A DNA stretch of 64,000 bases from Fomitopsis serialis (GCF_022376445.1 NW_025954975.1:310001-374000); one strand, 5' to 3'; positions 44,701 through 57,583 are shown, numbered from the stretch's first letter. Numbers and translations: made by a program. Notes: generated by a model not told the origin, from the letters alone.

Positions 44701-45298
44701 GGAAGACGAGGAGGAGGAAAAGACCCGAGGGGGCTACGTAGCCTGATAGCGCAGAATTCACAATGTATTAGTATGCAGTCGTAGTTGAAGAGCAGTCGTC
44801 GAGGATCTCTACAATGTCTCGTCTACAATAAACCGGTCGAAGTACAATCGCATACACAGTGATAGAGATATTTGGGAAAGCGAGGAGTGGATCACCTCCG
44901 CATGCATCACTCGACGTGGATTGGACGAGCATGATGCCTAACCCTCCTTGTGGGCGTCCCCACTCAGGCTGTGAATTCCCTCAATAGTGAACTCGAATGG
45001 GTGGCTTATGCTCCTACGGTTTGTGTGACGGTCCTGCGCCTCAGCTATTCCTCATGCATCTCGGAATTACTCCGAGTCGGTTCGGTCCGGTCACATCACA
45101 TTCAATGTTGCCGTACCTTCTGACGACGACAACAGGACTGCATGTACAGGAAGAACCAGACAATTTATGATGAGATTCGATACACTCTAGATAATACATT
45201 GCTCGCAGGAAGCGACAGAAGCAAACTCAACGGCGTAGTGTGACCCGGTTATTAGCCTTCTTGCTGCGTGACCTTGCAGTAGTCCTAGAGATCTTTGG
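44701..45298. other. Intergenic stretch between F-box and OPT genes
   Basis: Nothing except the short kinase-family relic listed separately. Confidence 0.4.
44791..44826 (-). pseudogene. Possible relic of the kinase-like family
   Basis: The reverse complement encodes RRDIVEILDD, matching the conserved start of exon 2 (RRDVVQILDD) in the 10-35 kb family. The match covers only about 36 bases and no flanking homology was established, so it may be coincidence. Confidence 0.3.
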
Positions 45299-48200
45299 TC
45301 AGAAATGCGCATCATAATAGAGCGATTGACCGTATCTCACCGCGTTTCCAACGGGGTTCAGGGCCCAGCTAGTAAACCTGTGTGAGCGTCACTACCCAGG
45401 AGGTATCACCCAGCCACTTACTTCGGGAACGCAACCGTGACACCACCCGCACCTGCCAACGCAAACTTCATAGAAGTCGTCAGCTGCATTTTCATTAGCT
45501 TTTGTAGCCAGACTTACCGAGAATATGAAGACGAAAATTTGTGAGCCCTGTGAGTAGTTTGTGGTCAGTGAGAACCATCTCGCTCATGACAATGGCACGC
45601 ACTCCGTCTACAGCGGCGCCGAACAGATACTAGTGAAGTGAGGGATGAACAAGTCATTCAAATGGACTGATACGGAGTGCAACGTACATTGTACTTCCTA
45701 AACCAACCAGCGCGGTACTTCCGGATGTAGAAGTGAGACGTTAGCCCGATCAACATCCAAGTGTTGATGTATCCGTTGGTTCCACCGGCTAGGTCACCGA
45801 TGCATGCTGAAGAACATATGGGGTTAATCATGACACGTTGAAATATTGCACACAGCGCGTACCTGCTAGTACTGCCGTGTTGACGTGCTTGAGCCATGCC
45901 CAGCCGAAGCGCCTATAGATATACCAAGGAAGAATAGGCAACACGAGACCGATAACAAGACCGAGGGGAACGATGAAGTATGGGCCTCCTGGTCCGTCTA
46001 GAGCAGATTGAGTACTGCTCAGTGGGGCACAATAACCATACGTACAAATCTCCTTGCCCAAGGCACCCCAGAGGATGGCTTGACAGCGATATCAGTATGA
46101 ATTCTAGCTGCCGTGATAAGCACTGATTACCATTCGCGTTGTACGACTGGATCTGTTGTCCACTCCATACTCGGGTACCCTCATTGCTCAGCTGTGCATC
46201 TTCGCGTCAATTGACAAGTCATGCATCAGAATGACTGACAGACCAGAATAGTTCGCTCATTCTGAACAACCGTCTGCATGATGACGTCTGGAAGAGATGA
46301 TTAGCAATCGATAACGAGCGCAAGTCAAGAGACAGCTCACAGTTGAGCAATGCACCGATGATCGTTCCTGCCATCTGCACCGAGAATGTTACCTGCATAC
46401 AACATTCAGCTACAACCCCTTCACTAGGTTCGACCGTGGAACAAATAACTGACCCGAGGAGGCACTGATACAGGGGATCTCATTAATCGCGCTTACAGTG
46501 AACCCATGGGGAGACTCACATTTTGTATACTGGCCGAGCTTAAGGTCGCTCAGCATACTGGCAGCTTGGATGAGTGATTGACTCGAGTAGAGTTCGAAGT
46601 ACTGCAAACAACACTGTGAATACAACACGTGAGTGGAAATGCTCTCTTACCATGTTCCCCTGAGAGGAACCCGGGATTAAAGCCGAACCAAGGATTTGGA
46701 ATAGATTCGTGATACCAGTCGACCAGCTGTTTGGCACCATTCAGTAATCCTGCTTGCTAGAACTAGCTATTGGACCTCGGTACTTACGCAGCGACAGCAG
46801 ACATAGCGCCGTAAAAGGGCAGGATCATGGCAGCGAACAGGAGAGCGACAATCAACGCCCACCAAGGCAAGCTAAAATAAGAGCCGCCGTGAGCAGCGCT
46901 CATGTACTACCCAATGCCAGAGGAAACGTACCCCGAGTGCTCAGTGTAAGCGCAGACCACTAATGTACGGGATCAGAGCTCCACCCTTCTTTACCGATTT
47001 GTTTCTACTCACTAGCAGTTATGAACGCTGGTCGCGAGCGCCGTGAGCAATGACAGGAAGTATAGGCAATGTCCAGAGGAGAGGACTTTACCTCCGAGAG
47101 TGACAGCGCCGTACCACCACAGCGGAACTACGCACGACCATGCATGAGGCTTGCTCGGGTTCACCAAATATGCATCGTAACGTACCTTCCTTGTAGATCT
47201 GCACTCACATTGAATCACTGAGACACAATCAGCAATCAGGGCATGTACGCACCTGCATTTTCTGATAGTGCAGATCAGTGACGGGCTTGTTCCTCAAGCT
47301 GTCCGACAATTTTAAGTTACTAGCCGTCCGACCAAATCAGCATTGTGGAGACGTACTAGTCATAGAACGCTGTCCAGAGCTAGACATCCACTCGCGTAAG
47401 CCTCTCCCCCAGAGAAATTGTGCATGGACATACCTCCTTTCCATGCCAGAGCCCAATGTGCACGAACATCGCTCCGATGGAAAGGTTGATACCAAAGTTG
47501 TAAATCTGTCAAGCAACCTTCCGTCAATGTTCACTGACACCTCCTACGGCTTGTACACACGACAGTAGATCCACTCTGCCATGGCTGTCCAACAATCTCG
47601 TAGGCCGTCTTGTTCAGGCTTTGGTCGCTACAGAGGCATTTCCATACGTGAGTAATCGGCGCGCAGCGCAAGATCTTTTGGTACTGACGCTGTCAGGATA
47701 AGGTTCTGGTCGTAGATCGTGCCATTCTCAACTGCGTGGAGTATATTTAGAAAACGAAGTGACACAATATGGCGCCAGCGTACTCACAGAACCTGTAAGG
47801 CGGTGAGCCCCGGCGTCAATATACCACGATAACCGATGTCCTCCGAAGACTCACAAGTTCTGCGAGCGGTGTCCCCTCAATGTCAGACAACCGAGATTCC
47901 ACCGATGTCAGGAACACATACCTGAGAGATGAATGGGAAGTTCTGCGAGTGCCTGATTCATGCGTGAGAATAGTCTGACGCAAGACGGGCGATTGTCCCA
48001 GCTCACCATGCGTTCGACGCGAAGATAGCGGGAAGGAGCACGTAGTTGATTGCCCACCCGACGTATGCTGGACGCAGTCAGTTCACATGCCTGGCGCCCG
48101 TGCAGTCAGGCGGCGCCAATCTACTCACTGGAGATCTGTGTCGCCAGAGGCTGGTAGAACGGCGCACTCGTGATATCTGTGAAGTCGTCGGAAACTGCGA

Positions 48201-49787
48201 CCAGCGAGCAAATATGATGGAGACGTACTGGCCCAGTCAAGACCGAAACCCATCAAGCCCATGCCTTCGTTTCCCTCTGCGCCTCCGAAGATGTACGACA
48301 CCCAATCCGAGTTGCGCGCGCAAAGACAGACGATGTTGAACGAGCCGAGCAGGGGCGCGATCCACTATATGGGTACTCTTGTTCAGCCATCCTCCGTTCG
48401 TATGCGCAGCAGCAGATATGCACACACCTCAGGGAACCACTATAGTTTGAATTTGTATGATGAGCCGCGATCAAGTACAATTGCGCGCTAATGGCACGCT
48501 GCATGAGTCACTCACCTCGTACACGAAGCTGGTCGGGCCCGCAAAGTTGAGAGTCATATCGAAGCCAAGAATTGGAGCGACTCACATCAAGAATGTGACG
48601 ATCCAGAAGAAACGGAACCTGTGTGCATGCCGAGCCATCTGTCAAACGGTGACCCACAGAGTACGCTGGACCCACAAACCGTTTGCCCTGAAGCAAATCG
48701 CCTTTGCCTCGGTGCAGGACGTCGAAGAGGTTGACATAGATCAGCGTCTGCGGGTAGAGCATGGTCGTGGGGTACACCAAGAATGCGCCTAAGGAGATCT
48801 CAGTCAAGCTTCATGTGTGGAGACATCGTAGTGAAGACTACGCACGGAACATCCCCGCAAATCCGTAGCCAATAAGCTGGGAGGCGAGTAGCGTGAAGAT
48901 TGCATTGCCAGGCTGATACATGTGGCGTTAGCAAGGCGAGCAGTGTGCAGGCATGTCTGTGTTAACCCACGTTGACAGTGATGCCGTAGAAGAGATCGTC
49001 GGATGCAAAGACAAAGACAGCCTGCGCTGCTGTTCTGTGTAGACCTATGAGCACTCATAAAAAGTCATCGCTTGCAATACATCATACGTACGCGGCCGTG
49101 TTGGCAAGGATCTGAGCAGCGACGTGTTCCTTGATGTCTGGAAGTGAACTTGCGTCAAAACAAGGAAGGAATCAATGTCACCGTGCGCTTACTGAACGGT
49201 CCTGGGTTCAGGAATTTCCAGAGGCGATTGCCGTTGTTCCATCGACTCCCAGGGCCTGGAATCACAGCTTCAAAGAACCGACCGATCATGTAGGCGAGTA
49301 GTTGAAGAAACAGCGCAGAGACCGAAATGACTTGCGGCCGGAATTGCTTCGCAACAAGTCAGCCATCGACTTCACGAACCGTGGTGCTCTGCATGACACT
49401 CACAAAGAGCATCCCGAGTACGGCTCCGAACACAGCCAGCCCAACGCCGGTGAACCACATGCGGAACGTATGTATCATCAGATCCGGGTCATCGTCGCCG
49501 CTGACCAGGGCCCGACTGAAGTCCTCGGCGGTCTCGAGGACCTTCTCACGGCCGCGTTCGTCATACAGCTGGGCCTTGTCGCCAACCTCTACCTCATCGA
49601 CGGTCGCGCCGCTTGACAGCGACCCTGCCTTCTCGTTCGTCTCGTGCTTCTCGTCGCCGTGGTTCTCGTTGGATTCGTAATCCGGGACCTTCTCGTCAGC
49701 ACGATGGTCGATGTGCGGGAGCTGCTCGACGACCTCGGCGGCGTCTTGTGCCTCCATCGGAGCGAGCTCAGGATCTAAGAGGGCCAT
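45299..49787 (-). CDS. OPT-family oligopeptide transporter
   Basis: A long minus-strand gene split into about 20 short exons. Start MALLDPELAPMEAQ (49787) with a hydrophilic acidic N-terminus, then MIHTFRMWFTGVGLAVFGAVLGMLF, GNRLWKFLNPGPF joined to KEHVAAQILANTAA (the OPT NPGPFxxKEH motif), SDDLFYGITVN, LYPQTLIYVNLFDVLHRG, WIAPLLGSFNIVCLCARNSDWVSYIFGGAEGNEGMGLM-type segments, LGLVIGLVLPILPWYIYRRFGW, NGYINTWMLIGLTSHFYIRKYRAGWFRKYN, YLFGAAVDG joined to GSQIFVFIFS, and an end FPKFTSWALNPVGNAVRYG. OPTs are proton-coupled plasma-membrane importers of tetra/pentapeptides, glutathione or metal-siderophore conjugates; substrate cannot be told here. No internal stop was found in the exons I checked, but not every intron boundary was resolved. 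Confidence 0.85.
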
Positions 49788-51054
49788 GGCGGACTCAAGG
49801 CTGGGGTGAGCCGCGGAGTCTGTGGTCCGTCAGCAGGAGAGCAGGGAGGGCTCAGGTAAGACATGCCGTGCCACGGGGGGCTTCATATGGGCACCGGTGT
49901 GCTCGTGTGCCTGGAGTCAGCCTAACCCAACTAAAATAGGATCCTTACGCGCGAGGATGTCTCTGGAGCGCGGCGGTGGGAATGAAACCGGCAGCAGTGA
50001 GTAAGGCCCGGGTCGCGTCCCGCTCCCGCACGTGAGACACGGTGGTTGAGAAGGACGTTATCGCGAAGGATGGTGCGGAGTATGGCAGGGACGCGTGCTA
50101 GCCGGAGCATTCCTGAAGTTGATCTGCTTCTGGTGTGTTCCCGTCGGACAGTATCGCCTGGTACCAAATGGGACGAATGTCAGCAGTGACATGTTAGTCT
50201 CCCGTGGACGGCCTACTGAGATAGTAAGAAAACACGGCTTACAGTTATCTGTCTTTGTGTTTCATGTGCATTGAGATAGAGTTATTATTGGCCAGCGGCT
50301 TGAATCCTCAGGCCTCAGGTCCGGACATTGCCAACGCGTGGAGATACAATCAGACGGGTTCTTCGTGCGCCAGGAGAATATCAAGCCCCGAGAACCAGTA
50401 GACTGTATGTCGTCCCTTCGTGAGACCATTTAGCACAATTGAACACGAAGGTCCCTGGCACTCGGGCTCGGAGCCTTGAAGGTTGCGGACTTAAGCGGCC
50501 TGACTATCGGGGACTCGGACGTGAAGTGAAGAGGATTGCTCACCCAGTGCGGACGACTTGCGAGGAAAGTTGTGGGCTACTAGTATGTTGGGCAAGCGGA
50601 ATACCTGCGACGACCCGAACGATAATCAGAGTTGTTGCCAGCAGTGTTTCCAAGTCGACAACCCCACCGTGACGTATGGGCTTGCACACTAGACGGAGTG
50701 TCAATCTTTTCCCAGATCGTGATGTAGGAGGCAAGCTAGACTCAGATCACTTCGAACAAGACTAGAAGTCTGCATGAAGATTATGTCGCGGAGGCAACCT
50801 ACCCGTTCAACGATTCAAATTGAAGTTTGAAAACGCCTGAGCAGTGCCAGTTGAGCGCTTGAGCGCCTATGTATGGCAGCGCGCCCGATCATGATCGAAA
50901 ACGCCACAAACCCGGTTAGTTATTAGCTGCGCTCAGGCTGCGCTTGTGCCGAACGCTGCGAACTCCTTCAGGACCGTCCTGCAGACCATTCAATTCCTAT
51001 CCTCCCCTCTCACCTATCTGCTGATCTACTCCAATCAGTCTATCTGCCTAACCA
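49788..51054. other. Divergent intergenic region
   Basis: Upstream of both OPT and the phosducin-like gene. Short frames without domains. The last 60 bases before 51055 are pyrimidine-rich (CCTCCCCTCTCACC), typical of a fungal core promoter/leader. Confidence 0.4.
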
Positions 51055-52026
51055 TGGCCGTGAACCCAAATGAAGACACGGAGTTGTAAGACCCCTAATA
51101 GCCTTCAAACCTTGCACCTGCTCACTCCTTCAGTCACGCAGCAATGATGCTCTCCGGAAACATGGCATCCTACCACCGCGCCCGCCGACACCACCTTCGC
51201 CTTCGCCGCCGCCCTCACCTTCACTTTCTGAGAAGCTCGAGGATTTCAGTGACGACGAGCTGCGTGATCTCGCGGAGGACGTGAACAATGACGAGACCGA
51301 GCGGATGATTGAGATGATTCGGCGGCAGCGGCTCGAGGAGGAGCGTAAGAGGACGAAGGCACGATTTGGAAGGATTTACCCGATTGGGAGGGATGACTAC
51401 ACGAGGGAGGTGACGGAGGCGAGCAAGGTCGTGCAGGAAGGCAAACCGGAGGGCCATGGTACGGGCGTGGTCTGTTTCTTGTATAAAGACGGGTAAGCGG
51501 GCCCTTCTCCGTCTCCTGCCTCTTCTCACCTGTGCCGCAGTATACCTCGGAGCGACCGCACCTTTGAGCACATGCGTGTCCTTGCGCAGAGGTACCCGGA
51601 CACGAAGTTCGTCTCTATCGTCGGAGACAAGTGCATCCCCAACCTTCCTGACACGCGCACACCCATGATCATCATCTACCGCAACGGCGACGTGATCAAC
51701 CAGATCGTCGCATGGGGCGCCGACCGAGAACGGAGGATAGAAGGTATGCAGCTCCCGTTACCCCGTCTCTCAAATCCGACTCTTCTAACGTTCGGCCATC
51801 TGCCAACCCAGAGCTAGAGGCAGTCCTCCTTCTCGCAGGTGCCATCACACCGCAGGAAATCCCCAGGCGCGAGCGCGACCGCCGAGGGGAGAGCTCTGAT
51901 GAAGACGAGGACAGCGACGGCGAACCCTCTTCCAAAATGCGTTCCGCCGGTACGCGGACCAACAAAACCACAGGCAAGAACATACGAAAGAAAGAGGAAG
52001 ACTCGGACTCGGACTTCGATCTCTGA
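51055..52026 (+). CDS. Phosducin-like protein (thioredoxin fold)
   Basis: Four exons (51055-51086, 51142-51492, 51541-51743, 51812-52026) encode 266 aa. The start MAVNPNEDTEF joined to NDALRKHGILPP matches the N-terminal signature of the PhLP2/3 (yeast Plp2) group. The coiled charged helix ERMIEMIRRQRLEEERKR is followed by a thioredoxin-like domain (GVVCFLYKDG, RVLAQRYPDTKFVSIVGDKCIPNLPDTRTPMIIIYRNGDVINQIV) that lacks a CxxC redox pair, and an acidic Ser/Asp tail (ESSDEDEDSDGE, DSDSDFDL). Family role: co-chaperone of the CCT/TRiC chaperonin for actin and tubulin folding in the cytosol. Assignment to PhLP2/3 rather than the G-beta-gamma-binding PhLP1 rests on the N-terminus. Confidence 0.85.
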
Positions 52027-52471
52027 TTCTCTACGGTGATGTACGTACTTACGGTGAAAATAAAATGTACTATCTAGGCGAAGACCTTGCAAGGACAGTT
52101 GACGGAATGCTGCCCTTACCAGTGACAGAGTCACAGAACGGGGTCGACGGTCCAAGTCATTTGTTTGGCTCTCTCAAGGGAATGATCCGCATGAACCTTT
52201 GCGCAGCGGTGTATCTCCCCAGGAAGGTCTACGCTGTGAGTCGAGGTTCTAATACACTGTATGTGCAGTTGTGGCTTGGCGAGACGTCAACGTTGGCAGA
52301 TATCTACAACTAGACGGGACCTCGGCTAGTCTGCGTCGTTGAACACCGAGAATCTCCAGCTCAGCACTTCACCAACCTTTCCAAACAATTGCACTTTCCT
52401 TACCCGCGCGAACACGACTCGGACGTCCATGTCCGCGTACTTATCTTGCTCGCATAGTGAGTACTAATTGG

Positions 52472-52680
52472 GCATGTGACGGCTCTTCCGCTGAACATTA
52501 TGCAGACCCATAGTGGAAGTCGCGCCTTTATATCTACAACGTGGTAGTGGTAACGCGTAGCCAAACGGAAACTTCGGGACTATCCATGTGTGCTTGTGAC
52601 TGATGGAGTAACTGCAGGTATTCCATGGCAGCAGCAATGTGCATAGCGAGTTAGTTGCCAAATGGTGTCACTTTTGAGCC
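52472..52680. repeat. Direct repeat, copy 1
   Basis: Shares CTATCCATGTGTGCTTGTGA, GTAACTGCAGGTATTCCATGG and CCGCTGAAC..ATGCAGACCC.TAG blocks with 53200-53410, same orientation, about 730 bp apart. Confidence 0.75.
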
Positions 52681-53199
52681 GTACTGATGCACTCCTCTTT
52701 TAAGTAGAAGGTTATAGCCGAATAGCACATCGCGTTTCTCTGTGTTGATATCACTTACGTTGGAGGTGTGGCTTTCGAAACGGGGACAGGTAGGAAACAG
52801 AAGCATCGAGCGTCTCGGTATCTCACAGACTCCGGGGTTTTCCAGTTCACTACCTGCACAATGACTGGTTCAGTCAGGTTGGTGCGAGTTATCTCCGAGC
52901 CGAGGGTCGATGCGACGTCGAAGACTCGAGTGAGGCCCTCAAGCTCCACCGGTCAACGATCTAATTTTCAACGTTTCAATGTTCAGCATTGCAACTTGCG
53001 GTTCCTCCGAGGAGCCACTGACAATCGCATCCGACGAACAGTAATCGGCGCAACTCACTGCTTCGACTCCCGACAATTGCGTCCATCATATCCCTCACAA
53101 ACAGGACGTGCCCTACGTTTCTTGGACTGCTGAGATACTAGAACGTGTGTCCGTGCTCATGTAGTACCACACCTGCGAACGGCCGCGACGCAACGGATC

Positions 53200-53410
53200 T
53201 GGCACGTGATGCGCCCTCCGCTGAACGAAATGCAGACCCGTAGCAGAAGTTGCGCGTTTTCACACTAAAACATTGTTCAGTAGCATGCAACTATGCAGGG
53301 CTCGGGGCTATCCATGTGTGCTTGTGACTGGTGGAGTAACTGCAGGTATTCCATGGCAGAGCAACGTGCACAGTTCGGGTAGTTGCTGGCGTCTCTTTTT
53401 GTCACAATCA
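53200..53410. repeat. Direct repeat, copy 2
   Basis: Partner of 52472-52680, with a differing central 40-50 bases. The termini show no clear TG...CA ends and no target duplication, so LTR identity is unsupported. Confidence 0.75.
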
Positions 53411-53971
53411 TGATGACTTACATCCTTCTCACTATTTCTCCTGCCTCCGCAACGGCGTGTGATGCGAAAAACAGCACTAACAGTAGCCATGTCGGGGTTT
53501 AGACTTTTTGGGGGTGCATCGTATGTGCGGCTCGAAACTCCGCTTGCTACGTAAATCCAGTCACATTGCGTAATTTCGCTCTGAGGTCTTGATCGGGCCT
53601 CAGCTGCCTAGTACTCGACAAGCTCAGGCTTGCCAATGCTCGGAAACATTTATTCAGTCAATCCATCCATTCTCGTTTCATTCCTTCAGCATGACAAACA
53701 GCGTAGGTATACTATTGATTGTGCTTGATACTACTTTTTGCGCAGAGGTTGTCGACAGTAGGAATATTGGTGGCTGGATCCCGGCCAGATTCAGCATCGC
53801 GATGCGACAGCGCACGTGACAGGTACCCGATCAGTTGAGTTCGTCGTTCAAACCATGTTCAGTCTGTCTCCTCCACCTCGACCATAACAATATTTAATAC
53901 CCGCACAGGTGCGGTTCATCGTCCCAACTACTCTATTACTTTACAGTCTGCGTTTTGGATTTAATCTGGCC

Positions 53972-55717
53972 ATGGATATGATACCTGTATCTGTTCGTCC
54001 TGTCGTTCCTTCTTCTGGGACGTTGCTCGTAATGCTCGCCTACATGCTCAACGACAACGACTCCAAGACCCGCTCCTTCACCACAAATAAGGCGAGCGCT
54101 AAGGAGCTCGTTAGCTGTTATGTCCTACCAGACCTGAAGGCACTCAAACTCCCACTTCCCGCTGAGGTGAACCTCTACAATCGGCATAGAGGTCAGCTCC
54201 TCTGTCAGTGGAATGCAACAGCAGTGAGAACATGTCTCGGGCTCTGGTCTCGCCAATTGCATGTTTTACTGACTTTATGCTACCTGTATCAGGATCACTC
54301 GATCGCGCAAGTGCAAGAGAAACTGAATCTTGTTGTCAAAGAAGGGTCTCATCGACTTCTACGCATGTAAGTGTGGTCCAACAGGATTTCTCAACCGACT
54401 CTCACAATACCCATTACCCATAACAGCCGGGAACTCGCAGTACTTCCTTGGTGAGTCGTCTCAAGAATCGTGACTAGATGTAACTGACAAATCGGTACAA
54501 GGGTTCACACTTCGAGCCTCTCAGCCGCCTCGCGTGGTGACGTGCAGGCTGCGGAACCGTCAAAGACGGAGTCATCCAAACGACTCCGATCACCTTACCC
54601 TGATGGCGAGACTGAGGCTCAGGCAAAGCGCTTCTGTCGCGGCGGCAGGACTGACGATAACGCGCTGACACAGGTCTGGCCAGAGCCTCAACAGTCTCCT
54701 GTTCCTGGTCCTGTAGAAGTCTCTGCATCCCACTTGGCAACCGCCTCTGAAGGTTCTAAACTGGCCAACGACGACTCTTGGCAGATTCTACCTGGCTCTG
54801 CGTCTCTTTCGGATAGTACGTTTCCTGAGGTCAAACCGTCTGTGCACCATCAAGCTGGGACAAACAATTCGAGCCACACAAGTACCAGTGGTGCGAATGC
54901 CATACGCGATGGAACTACTATCCCCGCTGGGACTGAGGCTCAGGCTCAGGCTCACTCAAGCAGCACTCAAGTGGCTGGCGATACGACTGCGACCTCTCTG
55001 ACTAGCGGATCATGTGGTGTATCTTCTGGCCTTGCCACGAACTCGACGGCTAGCTCCGTTGCATCAGGCTCTGGGAACACTCATCTTCTGCCGCGACACA
55101 CAACATCTATGCAGTACTGGGTGTTCCATGTGAACACGAGCCCTGCCACCACCTCGCATCGATGGCTAAGGGGTGGAACAACCGGCTGATCGACCTGCTC
55201 GCACAATTAGGCGCGAAGGAGGAGGAGTGTACACGACCATCGCGAGCGCTGACCGACTTGGAGACGAAATTGGGTGGTAAGCAACGTTGGCCCTTTGTCA
55301 TATGCGTCAAATGTCGCTGAGACGGTGGCCAGTGATGGACGGAAAGTTCAAGCTGAGCAATATAATAAACGAAAACAAGAAGAAAGCGATTGCTGGCACG
55401 TTTTCCCGGATTGTGAACGATACATCGCATGCTGACATTCGTCATCGAAGACCTCAGCAACAAGATTCAGCAAGCCCATGTGGGAAGCCAAGAATTGACG
55501 ACGGCTAACACAAGTCGGTACACTCTTCGCTTACTGGTTACATACGACTCGCGCTGACACCTAGAAGCCCTACGTCAATGGATCGACCACTTGCTCCTCG
55601 AGTTCTGCAGTATCGCGCCCGCAGATTACGGTGAGTGGGGTGCCGCTTGCGTTGGTGCTTAAGAAAGGCCGCTGATAATATCCAGATTACGATCGCCTCC
55701 GCATGCCAGAGAACTAA
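53972..55717 (+). CDS. Hypothetical protein with Ser/Thr-rich centre and coiled-coil end
   Basis: Exons 53972-54366, 54427-54450 (24 nt), 54502-55120 and 55171-55276 join in frame. The start is MDMIPVSVRPVVPSSGTLL. The first 130 residues are globular (LNDNDSKTRSFTTNKASAKELVSCYVLPDLKALKLPLPAE). A basic patch follows (SSKRLRSPYPDGETEAQAKRF, NLS-like), then about 170 Ser/Thr/Ala/Gly-rich residues with AQAQA, then NNRLIDLLAQLGAKEEEC and helical C-terminal segments (SNKIQQAHVGSQELTTANTS, QWIDHLLLEFCSIAPADY, DYDRLRMPEN). Exons after 55276 are plausible but their joins are unsure. No family recognised; possibly nuclear by composition. Confidence 0.45.
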
Positions 55718-56124
55718 GTAGGGTTGGCCTTTGAAGATGCGGGCCATCTTCTGCGATATTACGAAGACGATCTATCCTAAGAGATTCACGCACATACTAT
55801 CCCACGAAGCCAGACACGAACATTCTATCCCATGTTGGCCGTTCATTTTGTCCAATGTAGAATCATAGTCTGATCATGAGATGATCCAACGTCCTGCTAG
55901 CCTCTGTACATGAGTCGGTCGTTGGTGACGGAAATGGGATTTCCTCGACTACTCGGTTTTTTTGTGTTGCGGTCATGCTGCAGCGCGGTAGCACAGCATG
56001 GCTTCCGCGTGGCTGGTGAGAAGTTGCAGATATCTGTCGTTTGTCACATTCTTATTTAGCAAGACACTCTACTCGATACAGTGAGACACGAATATCATGG
56101 CAACTCGGGGCGCGATGGACACAC
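55718..56124. other. Intergenic, nothing recognised
   Basis: Between the convergent hypothetical gene and the membrane protein. Contains a short TTTTTTTGTG stretch at about 55957. No gene. Confidence 0.4.
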
Positions 56125-57583
56125 CTATGATACATATGCAGGAGGCGGGTCTACAGGCCTGACAACTCCCTGCCTCTCCGCCTTCAACCTCGTCATCTCC
56201 GCGCGTAACGACTCTAGCTCCCTCCTCAGATCCGCATCGATGGGTCCGTTTGCCGCGTTGGATGACGCAGACACACACGTCGTGCTGGGCAGTGCGGACT
56301 GTCCTTTAGCGTCGGATGCCGCAGCGCTTCCGATGACTGATTGGTGTCCACGCAGAGTCGCGACCTGCTGCCTGAGGCTCTCGGCTTCGCGCATCAGGAT
56401 TATGCGGTCCGAGGAGGGTATGCCCCGGCTACGCTCTCCTCTGAGTCGACCAGTGCTACCAGAGCTGGGCGTGAATCCGGGGGAGGTCGTAGTGGGCGGT
56501 GTCATATTGTTCGGCACGGATGATACCATCGATGCGTTTGGATGCTGAGCACGAAGCACGGATGCTGCACTTGGCGGGGTGGACATTGGCGGAGAGACGA
56601 ACGGCTGGATTGTGTTATGATCAACCGCCGTGACACGGTAAGTCCTATGTCGTCGCCGACAATAAATGGCGAGGAGAATACAGATCACAAGAAAGACAAC
56701 TCCGCCGACTACGCCACCGGCGACGGCTCCCGCGACTGAACCTTGTCAGATCGTGAGAAGCATGCACGAGAGAACTCAAAAACACCAGCGGACCTTGGCG
56801 ACGGTGAGTTTGATCTACGACTGCATCTGTGCTACTCGGGCTCCCTGTGCTTGACGTCGCTGTGCTTGACTGCGTCGCAGATGAGGTACTGGACAGGCTT
56901 GTCTCGCCGTCATCAAAGCTTTACGAGTGTCAATTGTCGGCTTGCAGGGAAACAGTAGGCCAGTGTGGACTCACGTGTATATGGCCCGGTCGAACAGTAG
57001 GAGGGACGGCTGAGACCCCTGCACCGCCGTCATCACCAGCGTATGCGAGTTGTTGCTGAGCCCCGTCTGGCCAAAGACGGTGACATTGTAGACGTATTGA
57101 GCAGCGGTCGGATCCGGAACATGGGTGTAGGTACCAGCTTCGCGACTGTCCAACTCGATGCTAACGTTGGTGAAGATGGTTATGCCTGTTGTAGCATTGT
57201 TGACCAGGATACAGCTCATCCATATCGCGGTTCCTAGATGCAATGAAACTCGATATCGCGAGGGCGGAAGATGGTGTAGACCACGCACCTGTGAACTGTA
57301 TTGTTACATAGTGGCCAGAAGTACTATTCGGATTGTTCGAAGTCGTGTCGTGCCATGTCCCTGCATAGGCCTCGCTCTTGCTTGGTTGAACTGCACAGCC
57401 AGAGCATCCCTGACCAGGGTTCCAGTTGCTGGTGTAAGTTGGTAATAAACCGGTCACCAGATCCCCGTAGGTGTCGTCAATTGTCCTGTTGACCTGACCA
57501 GCGGAGACAAGCAGAGAAAAGAGTACAATGGCGAGCAAGATACGTTGCGCCCGTAGGCTGAGAGGGAAACGTGGCGGAAGCAT
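56125..57583 (-). CDS. Single-pass membrane protein with PPxY cytoplasmic tail
   Basis: Four exons (57583-57289, 57233-56975, 56918-56794, 56735-56125) give 429 aa. Signal peptide RILLAIVLFSLLVSAGQV. The extracellular domain starts TIDDTYGD and has W...GQGCSGCAVQPS, GTWHDTTS, VTIQFTGTAIWMSCIL and several N-glycosylation sequons (NRT, NNAT, NVS, NNS). A Ser/Thr-rich stem is followed by one membrane helix (AGGVVGGVVFLVICILLAIYCRRR-like). The cytoplasmic part has a coiled coil (RREAESLRQQVATLR, ELESLRAEMTRLKAE) and ends RPVDPPPAYVS, a PPxY ligand for WW domains such as Rsp5/Nedd4. This layout recurs widely in Agaricomycetes with no assigned function. Exon 3 is least certain (GTCCGC donor). Confidence 0.65.

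Larger units (their letters stand above)
52027..53971. other. Gene-poor stretch with a direct repeat pair
   Basis: No supported gene. The frames 52065-52313 (+), 52755-52949 (-) and 52768-53133 (+) show no domain. Contains the direct repeats listed separately and AT-rich DNA up to the hypothetical gene. Confidence 0.35.

Noticed and set aside
52472..53410. Short LTR retrotransposon
   Set aside because: Repeats lack TG...CA ends, target duplication, primer-binding site and polyprotein sequence.
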